59,526 bases of DNA. It comes from SIG299 sp964544055 (GTDB lineage Bacteria > Bacillota > Clostridia > Lachnospirales > Lachnospiraceae). The position numbers and the translations under genes are program-made. This document shows, one piece after another, positions 24,888-33,104 of the stretch (within the stretch, counting starts at the first letter, position 1; every line of letters starts with the position of its first letter). The stretch spans positions 1 through 59,526 of the forward strand of contig CAZJAA010000017.1 in the NCBI GenBank assembly GCA_964544055.1, given 5' to 3'. The notes under the pieces are model-generated. The model was given only the letters and a program-made list of their open reading frames with translations. It was not told the origin of the DNA and did not search any database.

Positions 24888-26100
24888 CCGGCCTCCATTC
24901 CTTGATTCCTGCGCGCCGTAGTTTCATCTGCTGCACAAATACGGAGCCTGTATATTTCAGTCCTCCGGACAGTTCTTCCTCCTCCGACTGATACACAAAC
25001 AGTGGATTTTTCTCTATCTCACCATCTCTGCAGCCAAGTATTTCTGCAATTTCAAGCACACAGCGTCTGCCATCCTTCATTCTTCCTAAATGAACCATAA
25101 TATCAATTGCCGAAGCAATCTGCCGTCTTGCCGCCATCAACGGAATGTCCGAGCCAAGCAGTACCATCGTTTCCAGTCGGCTTAACATATCCGAGTTGGA
25201 ATTACCGTGCCCCGTAGATAGCGAACCATCATGCCCGGTGTTCATTGCCTGAAGCATATCGATGGTTTCCGCCCCACGGACTTCTCCGACAATAATCCGA
25301 TCCGGACGCATACGAAGTGCCGTTCGTATTAAATCTCGAATCGTGATTTCTCCGGTTCCTTCGTTATTTTTATTCCGCATTTCCAGACGAACCAGATTGT
25401 CAATTCCATTTACTTTCAATTCTGCCGCATCCTCTATCGTGATAATCCTTTCTTCTTTGGGAATAAACTCTGTAAGAGCGTTCAGAAACGTGGTTTTTCC
25501 GGAACCGGTACCACCACAGATAAATATATTATACTTTGCCTCCACAAGGCACTTTAAAAAACCGGCTGCCTCTTTTGTCAATGCTCCGCAGTCAATCAGC
25601 CGTTCCATCGTAAATGGTGTTTTGGAAAACTTTCGTATCGTAACAATGGGGCCGTTTAGTGCCACCGGCGGCAAAATCACGTTAACATGCGAGCCGTCCG
25701 CAAGCCTTGCGTCCACAATGGGTGAAGCCTCGTTTACAATGCGGTTTGCCTTTGCGGCAATCTGCTGAATAATGTCTTCCAGCTTCTGCTTTGATTCGAA
25801 TTTTCGGTTCCAGCGATAAAGCTTTCCCTGTTCTTCCAGAAAAATATTGTCCGCACCATTAATCATGATTTCGGTAATGCTTTCGTTTTCCAGAAGTTCT
25901 TCCAGAATATCCAGTCCGCAAATGGAAGCAAACAATTCCCGTCGCAGAGCTTCTTTTTTTTCCAGCGTAAGAAAGTTTTCCCGGGCTGCCTGCATAATGA
26001 CCTGGTCGATGCGCCGATATAAATCCTCTTCCGTAATTTCTCCGGAATAATCAAAAGAAGCTACTACTTCCTCTCGCAGACGTTTTTTCAATTCTTCCAT
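24871..26100 (-). CDS. cpaF: Tad pilus assembly ATPase CpaF/TadA
   Basis: 409 aa, hexameric secretion ATPase of the PilT/VirB11 superfamily that powers Flp pilus assembly at the cytoplasmic membrane face. Walker A CGGTGSGKTTFLNAL, the Asp box ITIEDAAELKV, Walker B with RPDRIIVGEVRGAE and the His box GHDGSLSTGHGNS are intact. The N-terminal domain (for example LLENESITEIMINGADNIF) is the usual CpaF one. It starts 3 bp after the tadZ-like gene. Confidence 0.95.
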   Translation of the reverse strand: MEELKKRLREEVVASFDYSGEITEEDLYRRIDQVIMQAARENFLTLEKKEALRRELFASICGLDILEELLENESITEIMINGADNIFLEEQGKLYRWNRKFESKQKLEDIIQQIAAKANRIVNEASPIVDARLADGSHVNVILPPVALNGPIVTIRKFSKTPFTMERLIDCGALTKEAAGFLKCLVEAKYNIFICGGTGSGKTTFLNALTEFIPKEERIITIEDAAELKVNGIDNLVRLEMRNKNNEGTGEITIRDLIRTALRMRPDRIIVGEVRGAETIDMLQAMNTGHDGSLSTGHGNSNSDMLSRLETMVLLGSDIPLMAARRQIASAIDIMVHLGRMKDGRRCVLEIAEILGCRDGEIEKNPLFVYQSEEEELSGGLKYTGSVFVQQMKLRRAGIKEWRPDGESD

Positions 26101-26103
26101 CTG

Positions 26104-27009
26104 CTATGGCTGCACCTCCGTTTCTGCCGTAACCTCCGAAAGCTGGGAAAGTACCCCCTGCTCGCCGGCATATTTCATCTGGCGATAAAATTCTTTTTTT
26201 CTCCATTCGCCTTCCTCTGTACCGGAACCGACCAGATAAATCAAACCGCTCTGGTTCATTATGGAAACAACTCCGGCATGAAAAGCTCCCGCCACAAAAA
26301 CTACATTCCGATAGCCGCCATATTCCCGGCAGCATGCGACCAATTGTCCCATTTCTTCCGCAGAATACTGCCATAAGTCGGTACAATAATCCGGTCCGCA
26401 GAAATACTCTGCTCCATTTTTCTTTGGCAGACGTGTAAATAACTGACGTGCCTGCTGGCGATCCTTACGCATCAAATACAAAAGCTCACTAATCGACGGA
26501 CCGGTTTCCCTGCCATCCTCCTGTCTGCCATATGCGCCAAAAGGATCCCAGGGTAATAATAAGGTTTTTCCTTTTTCCGACAGCCTGACCACCTGCTTTT
26601 CCGCAAATTTTGCTGCAAGAATACTGTTTTCCGGCGAAAACACGGTAAACAGTTCACTCAGACGTTCCTCTCTTGCCAGCTCCGACAAAAGAATCCGGCG
26701 TATAATTTCTCCGGCACGCTGATACCGGAAAACCACGCTATAGCCTTCTTTTTCTTCGGACTCCGGCTTTTCTTCTGATAAAACCCATATTCTGACACCA
26801 TACGGTACAGAAAGGGATTCCATGTTTTTTGCGTTTTCCTGCCCAAGAATCAGACAACTCAGTTTTTTTCGTGCACAAAAATCCTGAAGCTCCTGTTCTC
26901 CTGCAAAAATAACTGCCAGACAACCAATGTCCTTTCTTTCGTTAATATAACGTTTCAAACGTTCTGCATACATGGTCTGCTCATCGAAAATACCGATGAC
27001 TTTTTCCAA
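26104..27009 (-). CDS. TadZ/CpaE-like localisation protein with degenerate P-loop
   Basis: 301 aa, TTG start after GGTGAGGTGA. The first 100 residues look like a pseudo-receiver domain (VIGIFDEQTMYAERLKRYI, LAVIFAGEQELQDF). The rest follows the MinD/ParA-like ATPase fold of CpaE, but at the Walker A position there is FTVFSPENSILAAKFAEKQV, without the GK[ST] needed to bind ATP. It is therefore probably a non-hydrolysing localisation factor. First gene of the tad operon, directly followed by cpaF, which fits TadZ by position. Confidence 0.7.
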   Translation of the reverse strand: MEKVIGIFDEQTMYAERLKRYINERKDIGCLAVIFAGEQELQDFCARKKLSCLILGQENAKNMESLSVPYGVRIWVLSEEKPESEEKEGYSVVFRYQRAGEIIRRILLSELAREERLSELFTVFSPENSILAAKFAEKQVVRLSEKGKTLLLPWDPFGAYGRQEDGRETGPSISELLYLMRKDRQQARQLFTRLPKKNGAEYFCGPDYCTDLWQYSAEEMGQLVACCREYGGYRNVVFVAGAFHAGVVSIMNQSGLIYLVGSGTEEGEWRKKEFYRQMKYAGEQGVLSQLSEVTAETEVQP

Positions 27010-27133
27010 TACATCACCTCACCTTTCTGATTCTGATTTCCAAGTGGGAATCAAGGGAATATTAATTAGAATACATTGAATACAGAAAATTTCCTTCCGG
27101 CGCTACCGGAAACGTACAAGAAATTCTACTAAC

Positions 27134-27162
27134 AGAATACAAAACACCAGGTGTTTTGTCAA
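27134..27162 (-). promoter_or_regulatory. tad operon promoter with a perfect 19-nt palindrome in the spacer
   Basis: On the minus strand: TTGACA (27157-27162), 17-bp spacer, TATTCT (27134-27139). The spacer is almost entirely the palindrome CAAAACACC-A-GGTGTTTTG (27140-27158), which also covers two bases of the -35. A dimeric regulator bound there would exclude RNA polymerase. The leader to the TTG start is about 118 nt. Confidence 0.75.
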
Positions 27163-27244
27163 GATTTTTTTAACGGTTTCTTAACTTTCGTTAATTTTGA
27201 CAATTTTTTCTGATTTTTTTGTTCGTTTTTCACAAAAATACAAG

Positions 27245-27451
27245 CTAATACAGATAGAGTACAGACAAAGCAAACACCAAAAGGAAGCCCGGCACTCCCA
27301 AAACGGCAGTCAGCAAAAAGCTTCCGGCATTGACACCTGCAAACACGGGAAACTCGTTATGAATACACCAAAGCTCCAGAATATAAATGATTACAAGTCC
27401 CACAACGCCCCGAAATATCATATCGACCAACCGATCTGTCCATGTTTTCAT
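27245..27451 (-). CDS. bofA: Pro-sigma-K processing inhibitor BofA-like protein
   Basis: 68 aa with two membrane helices. The C-terminal half, FPVFAGVNAGSFLLTAVLGVPGFLLVFAL (core NAGSFLLTAVLGVPG), matches the conserved BofA signature. In Bacillus BofA holds the SpoIVFB protease inactive in the forespore membrane until late sporulation. It stands alone here and is divergent from yaaL. The ribosome site is weak. The 340 bp upstream (27452-27791) has no consensus sigma-A promoter; CATACAAT on the minus strand near 27513 resembles a sigma-E/K -10 but lacks a good -35. Confidence 0.82.
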   Translation of the reverse strand: MKTWTDRLVDMIFRGVVGLVIIYILELWCIHNEFPVFAGVNAGSFLLTAVLGVPGFLLVFALSVLYLY

Positions 27452-27791
27452 TCTCTGTTCCGCCTTTCCCTGTCATTTCTGTTTGTCCTATGCTTTTTCT
27501 ATCTGCTTTATTGTATGCAGCCGTTTTGTGTCATAGAACCTTCCGGATATTTTTTGCCATGCAGACACGCAAAAAAAACGAAACATTTCTGTCATCCTGC
27601 TCGAAACAATATTTTTCCCAGAAAGAATGAATAAATGGAATTTTTAAGGACTATACTTTTACTGAAACCAGCACAGCGGTTTTTCGTTAACCGGACCAGA
27701 TACCTGTCTATTTCTTCCGGAGTGCAGCACGATGCTTTGGTTGAAAGACGTACGAAAGAAAGTAAAACAGACAGAAAATGAGGACAAATTT

Positions 27792-28037
27792 ATGAGCATA
27801 TTCAAATCTCATCGAAAGAAAAAGCCAACTGCCACTGACATTTTAAAAGATGAAATCAACTTAACCAAAGCGGAGTTGGACGCTGCCTATTCCCACTTTG
27901 AAAACGTAGTGGATCCGGACTTAATCAGTAGCAGCATCTATCATATCAACTCCGTTCAGGAGCGTTACAAGTACTTAATGAAGCTTATCAAAACCGTAGA
28001 AGCAGAGGCAAAGGCTGGGCAAAACGCCACGCCGTAA
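27792..28037 (+). CDS. yaaL: YaaL-like DUF2508 protein
   Basis: 81 aa from the ATG at 27792 (GAGG 8 nt upstream); an ATG 20 codons earlier gives a less family-like extension. Basic start (FKSHRKKKPTATDILKDEI), then NLTKAELDAAYSHFENVVDP and LISSSIYHINSVQERYKYLM, the usual pattern of DUF2508/YaaL. The function is unknown. In Bacillus yaaL lies between recR and bofA; here it is next to bofA but divergent, and recR is 20 kb away. Confidence 0.8.
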   Translation: MSIFKSHRKKKPTATDILKDEINLTKAELDAAYSHFENVVDPDLISSSIYHINSVQERYKYLMKLIKTVEAEAKAGQNATP

Positions 28038-28112
28038 GATTTTTGAAAGAGCCGGATGCTGCCTCAGGAAACATTTTTTGACAAACAGGAAATATTCCGG
28101 TACCGTTTTGTA

Positions 28113-28184
28113 TGCAAAAAAGGCTGTGGCTTATGCTTCTTTTTCTGAACTTATCAGGAAAGAAGCCGTATTGCCGCAGCCTTT
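28113..28184. terminator. Bidirectional terminator between yaaL and malQ
   Basis: AAAGGCTGTGGC (28119-28130) pairs with GCCGCAGCCTTT (28173-28184), with an inner GCTTCTTT/AAAGAAGC stem. On the minus strand the stem ends in CAGCCTTTTTTG, on the plus strand in CTGCTTTTTA, so it can end both convergent genes. Confidence 0.8.
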
Positions 28185-28214
28185 CTGCTTTTTATAAAAC
28201 TCTCTTGTAAGCTT

Positions 28215-29744
28215 TTATCTCCAGTACAGTTCTGCCAGATGCCTGTAATAAGTAGCATCTATTTTTTCGTACTGGTCGGTTGTCATTCTCCATTTCCAGT
28301 TGCCGCCAATGGTGGATGGGAAATTCATTCTTGCTGTATTATCCAGATATAATAAATCCTGCGTCTGGAAGATTGCCACACGGCAGCTTAAGGAATAGGC
28401 ACGCTTAATCATTGCCCTTGCAATATCATACGGATTTCTTGCATCATAATAATCTGCCAGTTTTTCCTGCTGTTCTTCGGTCAGCTCTTTCAGTGCACCT
28501 ACCAGCGTTTCATTGTCATGAGTGCCGATATAAACAATGGAATTATCGGTGGTATAGTTGTGCGGCAGATATTCATTATCCGGTGTAATATCCAGACCAA
28601 AGCCGAGGATTTTCATGCCCGGATACTGGTTGGCCGTAATCAGGTCGATGACCGGCTTCGTCAGTACGCCCAAGTCCTCTGCAATAATTTTTGCATCACC
28701 AATGGTTTCGTTAATCATGTTGGTAAGCTTCTTTGCAGGACCCTTTTTCCATGCTCCTTCCATTGCCGTCGGACAGGTGGCAGGAATGGAATAATAATTT
28801 ACAATGCCTATGAAATGGTCAATACGGATAACATCATAATGGTAAGCGCAGGACTTCATGCGCTCCTTCCACCAGGCAAAACCGTCCTTTTCCATAACAT
28901 CCCAGCGATATAACGGATTTCCCCAGCGCTGACCAGTTTCGGAAAATAAATCCGGCGGAACTCCGGCAATGTTGATTTCTCTTAAGTCTTCATCCAGTTC
29001 AAACAAATCGCTATGTACCCAGACATCGGAACTGTCCATGGCAACATAAAGCGGAATATCACCAATCATTTCGATTTCAAGCTCGTTTACATAGGCTTTC
29101 AGCTTCTTCCACTGCTCGTCAAACTTGTACTGACAGAACTTCCAGAAACCGATTTCCTTTTTTAACTTCTTTTCATAACGGCTGACTGCCTCCGGTCTGC
29201 GCAGACGGATATCATCATCCCATTCGGTCCAGGATTTACTGTCAAAGCATTTTTTTACTGCCATGTACATACTGTAATCATCAATCCAGTAAGCGTTGTC
29301 CTCTTCGAACTTTTTAAACTCCTTTGTTTTTGCATGGCTGCTTCTTTCATATGCTGCCCACAAAACATCAAAGCGGTTTTCATAAATCATGGCGTAATCC
29401 ACATCTGCCGGATCTTCGCCCCATTCCTTTGCATCAATTTCTTCCTGCAAAAGCAGACCCTCTTCCACCAGAACATCCAGGTCAATAAAATACGGATTTC
29501 CGGCAAACGCCGAAAAGGACTGATACGGACTGTCACCGTAGCTGGTTGGACCAATTGGAAGCACCTGCCAGTATTTGCTGCCCGTTTCTTTTACAAAATC
29601 AGCAAATTCATATGCTGCCTTACCTAAAGTTCCGATACCATACGGACTTGGGAGACTGCTGATTGGCATTAAGATTCCGGCACCGCGCTTTAACGGATTT
29701 GTACCTTTTTTCCCCATAGTAGTTACCATACCTTTCTCTATCAT
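28215..29744 (-). CDS. malQ: 4-alpha-glucanotransferase
   Basis: 509 aa, GH77 amylomaltase that moves glucan segments between maltodextrins; cytoplasmic. Family motifs are clear: GAGILMPISSLPSPYGIGTLG, YWQVLPIGPTSYGDSPYQSF, IGDIPLYVAMDSSDVW, the nucleophile region VIRIDHFIGIVNYY, the acid/base IIAEDLGVLT, and YIGTHDNETLVGA. Three ATGs near the start (29744, 29729, 29717) all have imperfect ribosome sites; the longest is given. It is divergent from a LacI regulator that probably controls it. Confidence 0.95.
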   Translation of the reverse strand: MIEKGMVTTMGKKGTNPLKRGAGILMPISSLPSPYGIGTLGKAAYEFADFVKETGSKYWQVLPIGPTSYGDSPYQSFSAFAGNPYFIDLDVLVEEGLLLQEEIDAKEWGEDPADVDYAMIYENRFDVLWAAYERSSHAKTKEFKKFEEDNAYWIDDYSMYMAVKKCFDSKSWTEWDDDIRLRRPEAVSRYEKKLKKEIGFWKFCQYKFDEQWKKLKAYVNELEIEMIGDIPLYVAMDSSDVWVHSDLFELDEDLREINIAGVPPDLFSETGQRWGNPLYRWDVMEKDGFAWWKERMKSCAYHYDVIRIDHFIGIVNYYSIPATCPTAMEGAWKKGPAKKLTNMINETIGDAKIIAEDLGVLTKPVIDLITANQYPGMKILGFGLDITPDNEYLPHNYTTDNSIVYIGTHDNETLVGALKELTEEQQEKLADYYDARNPYDIARAMIKRAYSLSCRVAIFQTQDLLYLDNTARMNFPSTIGGNWKWRMTTDQYEKIDATYYRHLAELYWR

Positions 29745-29748
29745 TCCA

Positions 29749-29811
29749 CGAAAAATTTCGTAAATTTTCGCTCTATGAGTTAATCATACCCTTTTTTTCC
29801 CACAATGTCAA
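29749..29811 (-). promoter_or_regulatory. malQ promoter with tandem CGAAA/TTTCG operators
   Basis: On the minus strand TTGACA (29806-29811), 17-bp spacer, TATGAT (29783-29788). Between the predicted start site and the gene lie two adjoining dyad-like boxes sharing a CG: CGAAAATTTACG and CGAAATTTTTCG (29749-29770). The same CGAAA/TTTCG half-sites occur in front of the divergent LacI gene, which suggests that regulator is the ligand. Confidence 0.65.
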
Positions 29812-29830
29812 CTACCTATTTTTATTTTAT

Positions 29831-30015
29831 AGTAACTATTCAGCCGTAAAGAAGTAATTCCCCAGAACGCAAGCTTGCTTGCCGGACTGAGGAATTACTT
29901 CTTTACGGCGATTAGCTCCACGCCGTCTAATGAGTAAAACAAAGAGCTGCTTTCGCAGCGGCTGACTGCATAGCAGGCAGGTTTTACGAATTACGGCGTG
30001 GGCTGAATAGTTACT
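29831..30015. mobile_element. 185-bp multi-armed palindromic element (MITE-like)
   Basis: The ends are a perfect 15-bp inverted repeat, AGTAACTATTCAGCC (29831-29845) and GGCTGAATAGTTACT (30001-30015). Inside, one arm is a perfect 16-bp stem (29846-29861 with 29891-29906). A second arm is CCACGCCGT (29918-29926) with ACGGCGTGG (29993-30001), enclosing GTAAAAC/GTTTTAC and the small hairpin GCTGC-TTTC-GCAGC. Single-stranded DNA or RNA would fold as a Y or cloverleaf. It has no credible gene. A degraded relative lies at 44266-44300. It fits a non-autonomous mobile element or large REP-type repeat, inserted between malQ and lacI. Confidence 0.75.
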
Positions 30016-30052
30016 GATATATGAGAAATAAGTATCATTTTTAGGAAATTTT

Positions 30053-30092
30053 CGAAACTTTCGTTGAAAAAAGACGCCGGTTATGGTATATT
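30053..30092 (+). promoter_or_regulatory. lacI-type gene promoter with operator
   Basis: TTGAAA (30064-30069), 17-bp spacer, TATATT (30087-30092). Immediately upstream is CGAAA-C-TTTCG (30053-30063), preceded by AAATTTT. It resembles the boxes before malQ and would allow autoregulation. Confidence 0.6.
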
Positions 30093-30128
30093 TCTTTATA
30101 TACATAAACAGAAAGAGAGAATCACACT

Positions 30129-31133
30129 ATGCCAACAATTAAAGACATCGCAGAACGACTTGGCATTGCTGTCAGCACAGTATCAAAAGGCTTAAACGGT
30201 GCCAGTGACATCAGTGAGGAAACCCGTCAGCTGGTACTGGATACCGCTGTGGAAATGGGCTATGCCTCCAAAAAAATCCGTTCCAGAACAACAACCAAGG
30301 TCTGTGTTTTTATTGAAGACCGCAACATGGACTACGAAACCATTGACCAGTTCGGTTACGAAATCGTCATGGGCTTTAAGCTTGGCGCAGCCAGCCGCAA
30401 CTGGGAGGTTACTGTCATTCCGTCCAACTTAACCATGCAGACAACCGAAAAGTACGACAGCTATATGTTGCGTCACGGTTTTTCCGGTGCATTTCTGCTG
30501 GGCTTTACCCTGCATGATGACTGGATTCGCCAGCTGAATAAAACCACGGTTCCTACCGTTCTTTTAGATAACTACATACCAAACAACCACCATGTGGGCT
30601 ATGTCGGCACCGACAGCAACGAGGGTATCGGACACGCTGTTGACCATCTGGTTGCCATGGGGCATAAAAAAATTGCCTTTTTAAACGGTTCCAAAAACTC
30701 CATGGTTTCCGAAGAACGTAATCAGGCATTTTACCAGCATATGAGAGAAAACGGCATCGAGCCGGAGGAAAATCTGGTTGCTTACGGCTACTATGTTCCG
30801 GACTGTGCCAAATCCCATGTGCCAAGCTTTGTAGAGCACGGTGCAACCGCCATTGTCTGCGCCTCTGACATGATTGCAAGCGGTGTTATTTCCGAACTTG
30901 GCCGCATGAATTTAAAAGTGCCGGATGACATCAGCGTTATCGGTTATGATGACCTTCCGGTGGCAAGCCAGCTCATACCAAAGCTTACAACCATCCGCCA
31001 GGACAGATACGACCTTGGCAAAAGTGCCGTGTTAATGTTAGACGGCTTAATCCGCGGAGTCGGATTATCCAAAATGCTGTTACGGGCAAAGTTCATTCCA
31101 AGAGAATCCACCAAGCGACTGGATGAGAAATAA
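30129..31133 (+). CDS. LacI family transcriptional regulator
   Basis: 334 aa. N-terminal LacI helix-turn-helix (TIKDIAERLGIAVSTVSKGLN) and hinge region, then a periplasmic-binding-protein-like sugar domain (DNYIPNNHHVGYVGTDSNEG, KIAFLNGSKNSMVSEERNQA, VPDDISVIGYDDLPVASQL, LTTIRQDRYDLGKSAV). Divergent from malQ, with matching CGAAA/TTTCG boxes in both promoters, so it is a likely repressor (or activator) of maltodextrin use. The inducer cannot be told from sequence. Confidence 0.92.
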   Translation: MPTIKDIAERLGIAVSTVSKGLNGASDISEETRQLVLDTAVEMGYASKKIRSRTTTKVCVFIEDRNMDYETIDQFGYEIVMGFKLGAASRNWEVTVIPSNLTMQTTEKYDSYMLRHGFSGAFLLGFTLHDDWIRQLNKTTVPTVLLDNYIPNNHHVGYVGTDSNEGIGHAVDHLVAMGHKKIAFLNGSKNSMVSEERNQAFYQHMRENGIEPEENLVAYGYYVPDCAKSHVPSFVEHGATAIVCASDMIASGVISELGRMNLKVPDDISVIGYDDLPVASQLIPKLTTIRQDRYDLGKSAVLMLDGLIRGVGLSKMLLRAKFIPRESTKRLDEK

Positions 31134-31141
31134 CACGAAAC

Positions 31142-31189
31142 ATGGGAAATTCGCTAAAAGCAGCCAGAACTGCCGTGCGAATTTCCCAT
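31142..31189 (+). terminator. Stem-loop after the LacI gene
   Basis: ATGGGAAATTCG (31142-31153) pairs perfectly with CGAATTTCCCAT (31178-31189), with an inner CAG/CTG pair. There is no T-run directly after it, so termination may be weak; it may also serve as an mRNA 3' barrier. Confidence 0.5.
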
Positions 31190-31210
31190 CATAATGTCTG
31201 CTTTTGCAAT

Positions 31211-32379
31211 TTAATAATTATCACGATAAAGCGTATATGTTCTGTGATTTTCGTAGTAATAAACTTCTATCGTGTAAAAGTCTATCACCGTAAAACGATA
31301 AACTTTTGCAAATTCTACGTTATTCTCACTTGTAAAGATGTAATTTAAGTTAACAATATCAAAATATGCCGTTCCATCCGGTTTATCAACCTCTGGCAGG
31401 TTCGATATCGAACTTGTACCATTTTCATCATTCTCGAAAAAATGCAAATAATAGGATTCATCAGGAGTACTCCAGTAGTCTTCAAGGAAATACAAGATTG
31501 CATCATCTGAAATCACATAATCTTGTATAAAATCAAACTCCCAAAAAGTTTCAATCATTGATTTGTTATTACGGATATATTCATACGGCCAGTAGCACTC
31601 CTCTGAAAAAGTCTGAATAAATTCGCATAAATCCTTGGTATTTTTATACGAGGATGGCAACATCTTTAACAATATGCGAATCACATCTGCAGTTTCTTTA
31701 TTGAGCCAATCAGTATAAAACGGATGACATTCTATTTCTTCTAAAATTCAGTTATAAACCTTACGATAAAATTTAGTATTCAATGAGACATTATAAGATA
31801 ATGTGTAAGCGTTTGACTTATCGCCGCTTGACAGTACATAATCAACCCAAGAATAAATACATTCTGTAAGCTTCTCATCGCTTTCCATGAAATCATCCAG
31901 TTCTGTAAAATTCCGATATGCAGTTAAATATTCTTCCTTATCAAGAGCTTCACAAGCATTTTGATACTGAATGTACCGCTTTACATAAATGGTTCCAATA
32001 TAACCAACACCGACAAGAATCCGCACAGATATCATAATAATAATTCCTATTTTGATACGCTTTTTCTTTTTTTGTGCTCAGCATTTAGTATTTCCTGTTC
32101 CTGTTCTTCGCGTTCGAGTCGTTCTTGTTCTTCTGTGCTTCTTTTTTCCAACTGTTCTGCCAGGTCAACATCTAAAACGTCCGCATTCAAAGTAGCGACC
32201 AGCAATTCTTTTGAGCGGCCACAGGCATGGCAGTTTTGCTCTGAAGCTTTATTTCTTGCACCACAAGTACAACACCAACCATTATCATTACTTTCTGGAC
32301 TATGTGATGCATTCTGTGTTATTTCATTAGCATTTTCTTCTGTGGATTCATTACGGTTCATGGGGTCAATCATATTCAT
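31211..32379 (-). pseudogene. Interrupted zinc-ribbon membrane protein gene
   Basis: Three pieces in order form one protein of about 390 aa. The first (32379-32047, 110 aa) has a zinc ribbon, WCCTCGARNKASEQNCHACG, and a charged helix. A -1 shift at an A7 run near 32078 continues it into a basic stretch and a membrane helix (start of the second piece, 32035: ISVRILVGVGYIGTIYV). The second piece ends at a TGA (31748-31750), and the third (to 31211) continues in the same frame: EIECHPFYTDWLNKETADVI and onward. Zinc ribbon, single membrane helix and an external domain resemble TcaA-like envelope proteins. Either a pseudogene or sequence error at two points. Function unknown. Confidence 0.7.
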
Positions 32380-32506
32380 TTCTGCTTTCTTTCGTTTATC
32401 TTTGTCATCTATCGGAATTTTATCATTCCTTATTACTCATTTTAGCACAAAAATTTGCAAAAATCTTATGCTTGCAACATAATTCGCCACATTTTTATAA
32501 ATTTAT

Positions 32507-32986
32507 TTACGCCTGAAATCCTCTGTTATAATCCTGTGCATTCAGGTACGTTTCATTTAACGTTCCTTTTCCATACGTCAGCCCGGCATACACCTGCTGC
32601 ACGTTCTGCATAACCGGTCCGGTGGTATCCTGCGTCTTAATACCGTCAAAACCGGTGCGCAGCTTTTCCACCACAAGCTCCACGTCATTTAAGCTGTCCC
32701 ATTTATTACTGACTCTTGCCTTGATAAGCATTTTATTTACATACATATAAAGGCTCATCAGACGAAACGAAATCGGCTGCGAAAAATCCAGGGCGGTCAT
32801 CAGCTCATTCACAAATTTTCCGGCGTGCACAAGCTCTGCCTGATACTTTTGTTCATTTCCAGATTTTTTTGCCTCTTTGGCATTTTTCACATCATCTAAA
32901 ATAATATCGTACATAATTACCACAAGCTCGCATGGATTTGCCTGTGAAACCCGCAGCGTATAAGTCTGAATCTGTTCCTGTGTCAT
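32507..32986 (-). CDS. fliS: Flagellar export chaperone FliS
   Basis: 159 aa, somewhat longer than typical FliS (about 130). Binds the flagellin C-terminus in the cytoplasm and prevents early polymerisation. Pattern seen: QIQTYTLRVSQANPCELVVI, MYDIILDDVKNAKEA, the helix pair around LMTALDFSQPISFRLMSLYM, and NKMLIKARVSNKWDSLNDV. The ATG at 32986 follows GAGGG by 5 nt; the ATG at 33040 adds an unlikely leader. It lies 2.3 kb from flagellin, the gap being filled by accessory genes. Confidence 0.85.
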   Translation of the reverse strand: MTQEQIQTYTLRVSQANPCELVVIMYDIILDDVKNAKEAKKSGNEQKYQAELVHAGKFVNELMTALDFSQPISFRLMSLYMYVNKMLIKARVSNKWDSLNDVELVVEKLRTGFDGIKTQDTTGPVMQNVQQVYAGLTYGKGTLNETYLNAQDYNRGFQA

Positions 32987-33056
32987 ACTAACCCTCATTT
33001 CTGAGCGACTTTGTCGCAAAAATACGTTTTCCGGCAACATTTTATCTGATAAGAAC

Positions 33057-33085
33057 AGTATAACGGATTTTCTGCCGGATTACAA
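33057..33085 (-). promoter_or_regulatory. Promoter of fliS
   Basis: On the minus strand TTGTAA (33080-33085), 17-bp spacer, TATACT (33057-33062), about 70 bp before the fliS start. It looks like a vegetative promoter, not a sigma-D one. Confidence 0.55.
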
Positions 33086-33104
33086 TAGTAAATGGTGTCA
33101 CCAC

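Noticed and set aside
29836..30105. Minus-strand open frame of 89 codons over the palindromic element
   Set aside because: It is made of the inverted-repeat sequence itself, has no ribosome site, and its residues show no family pattern.
31142..31348. Plus-strand open frame of 68 codons after the LacI gene
   Set aside because: It starts in the stem-loop and runs antisense to the zinc-ribbon pseudogene; no ribosome site.
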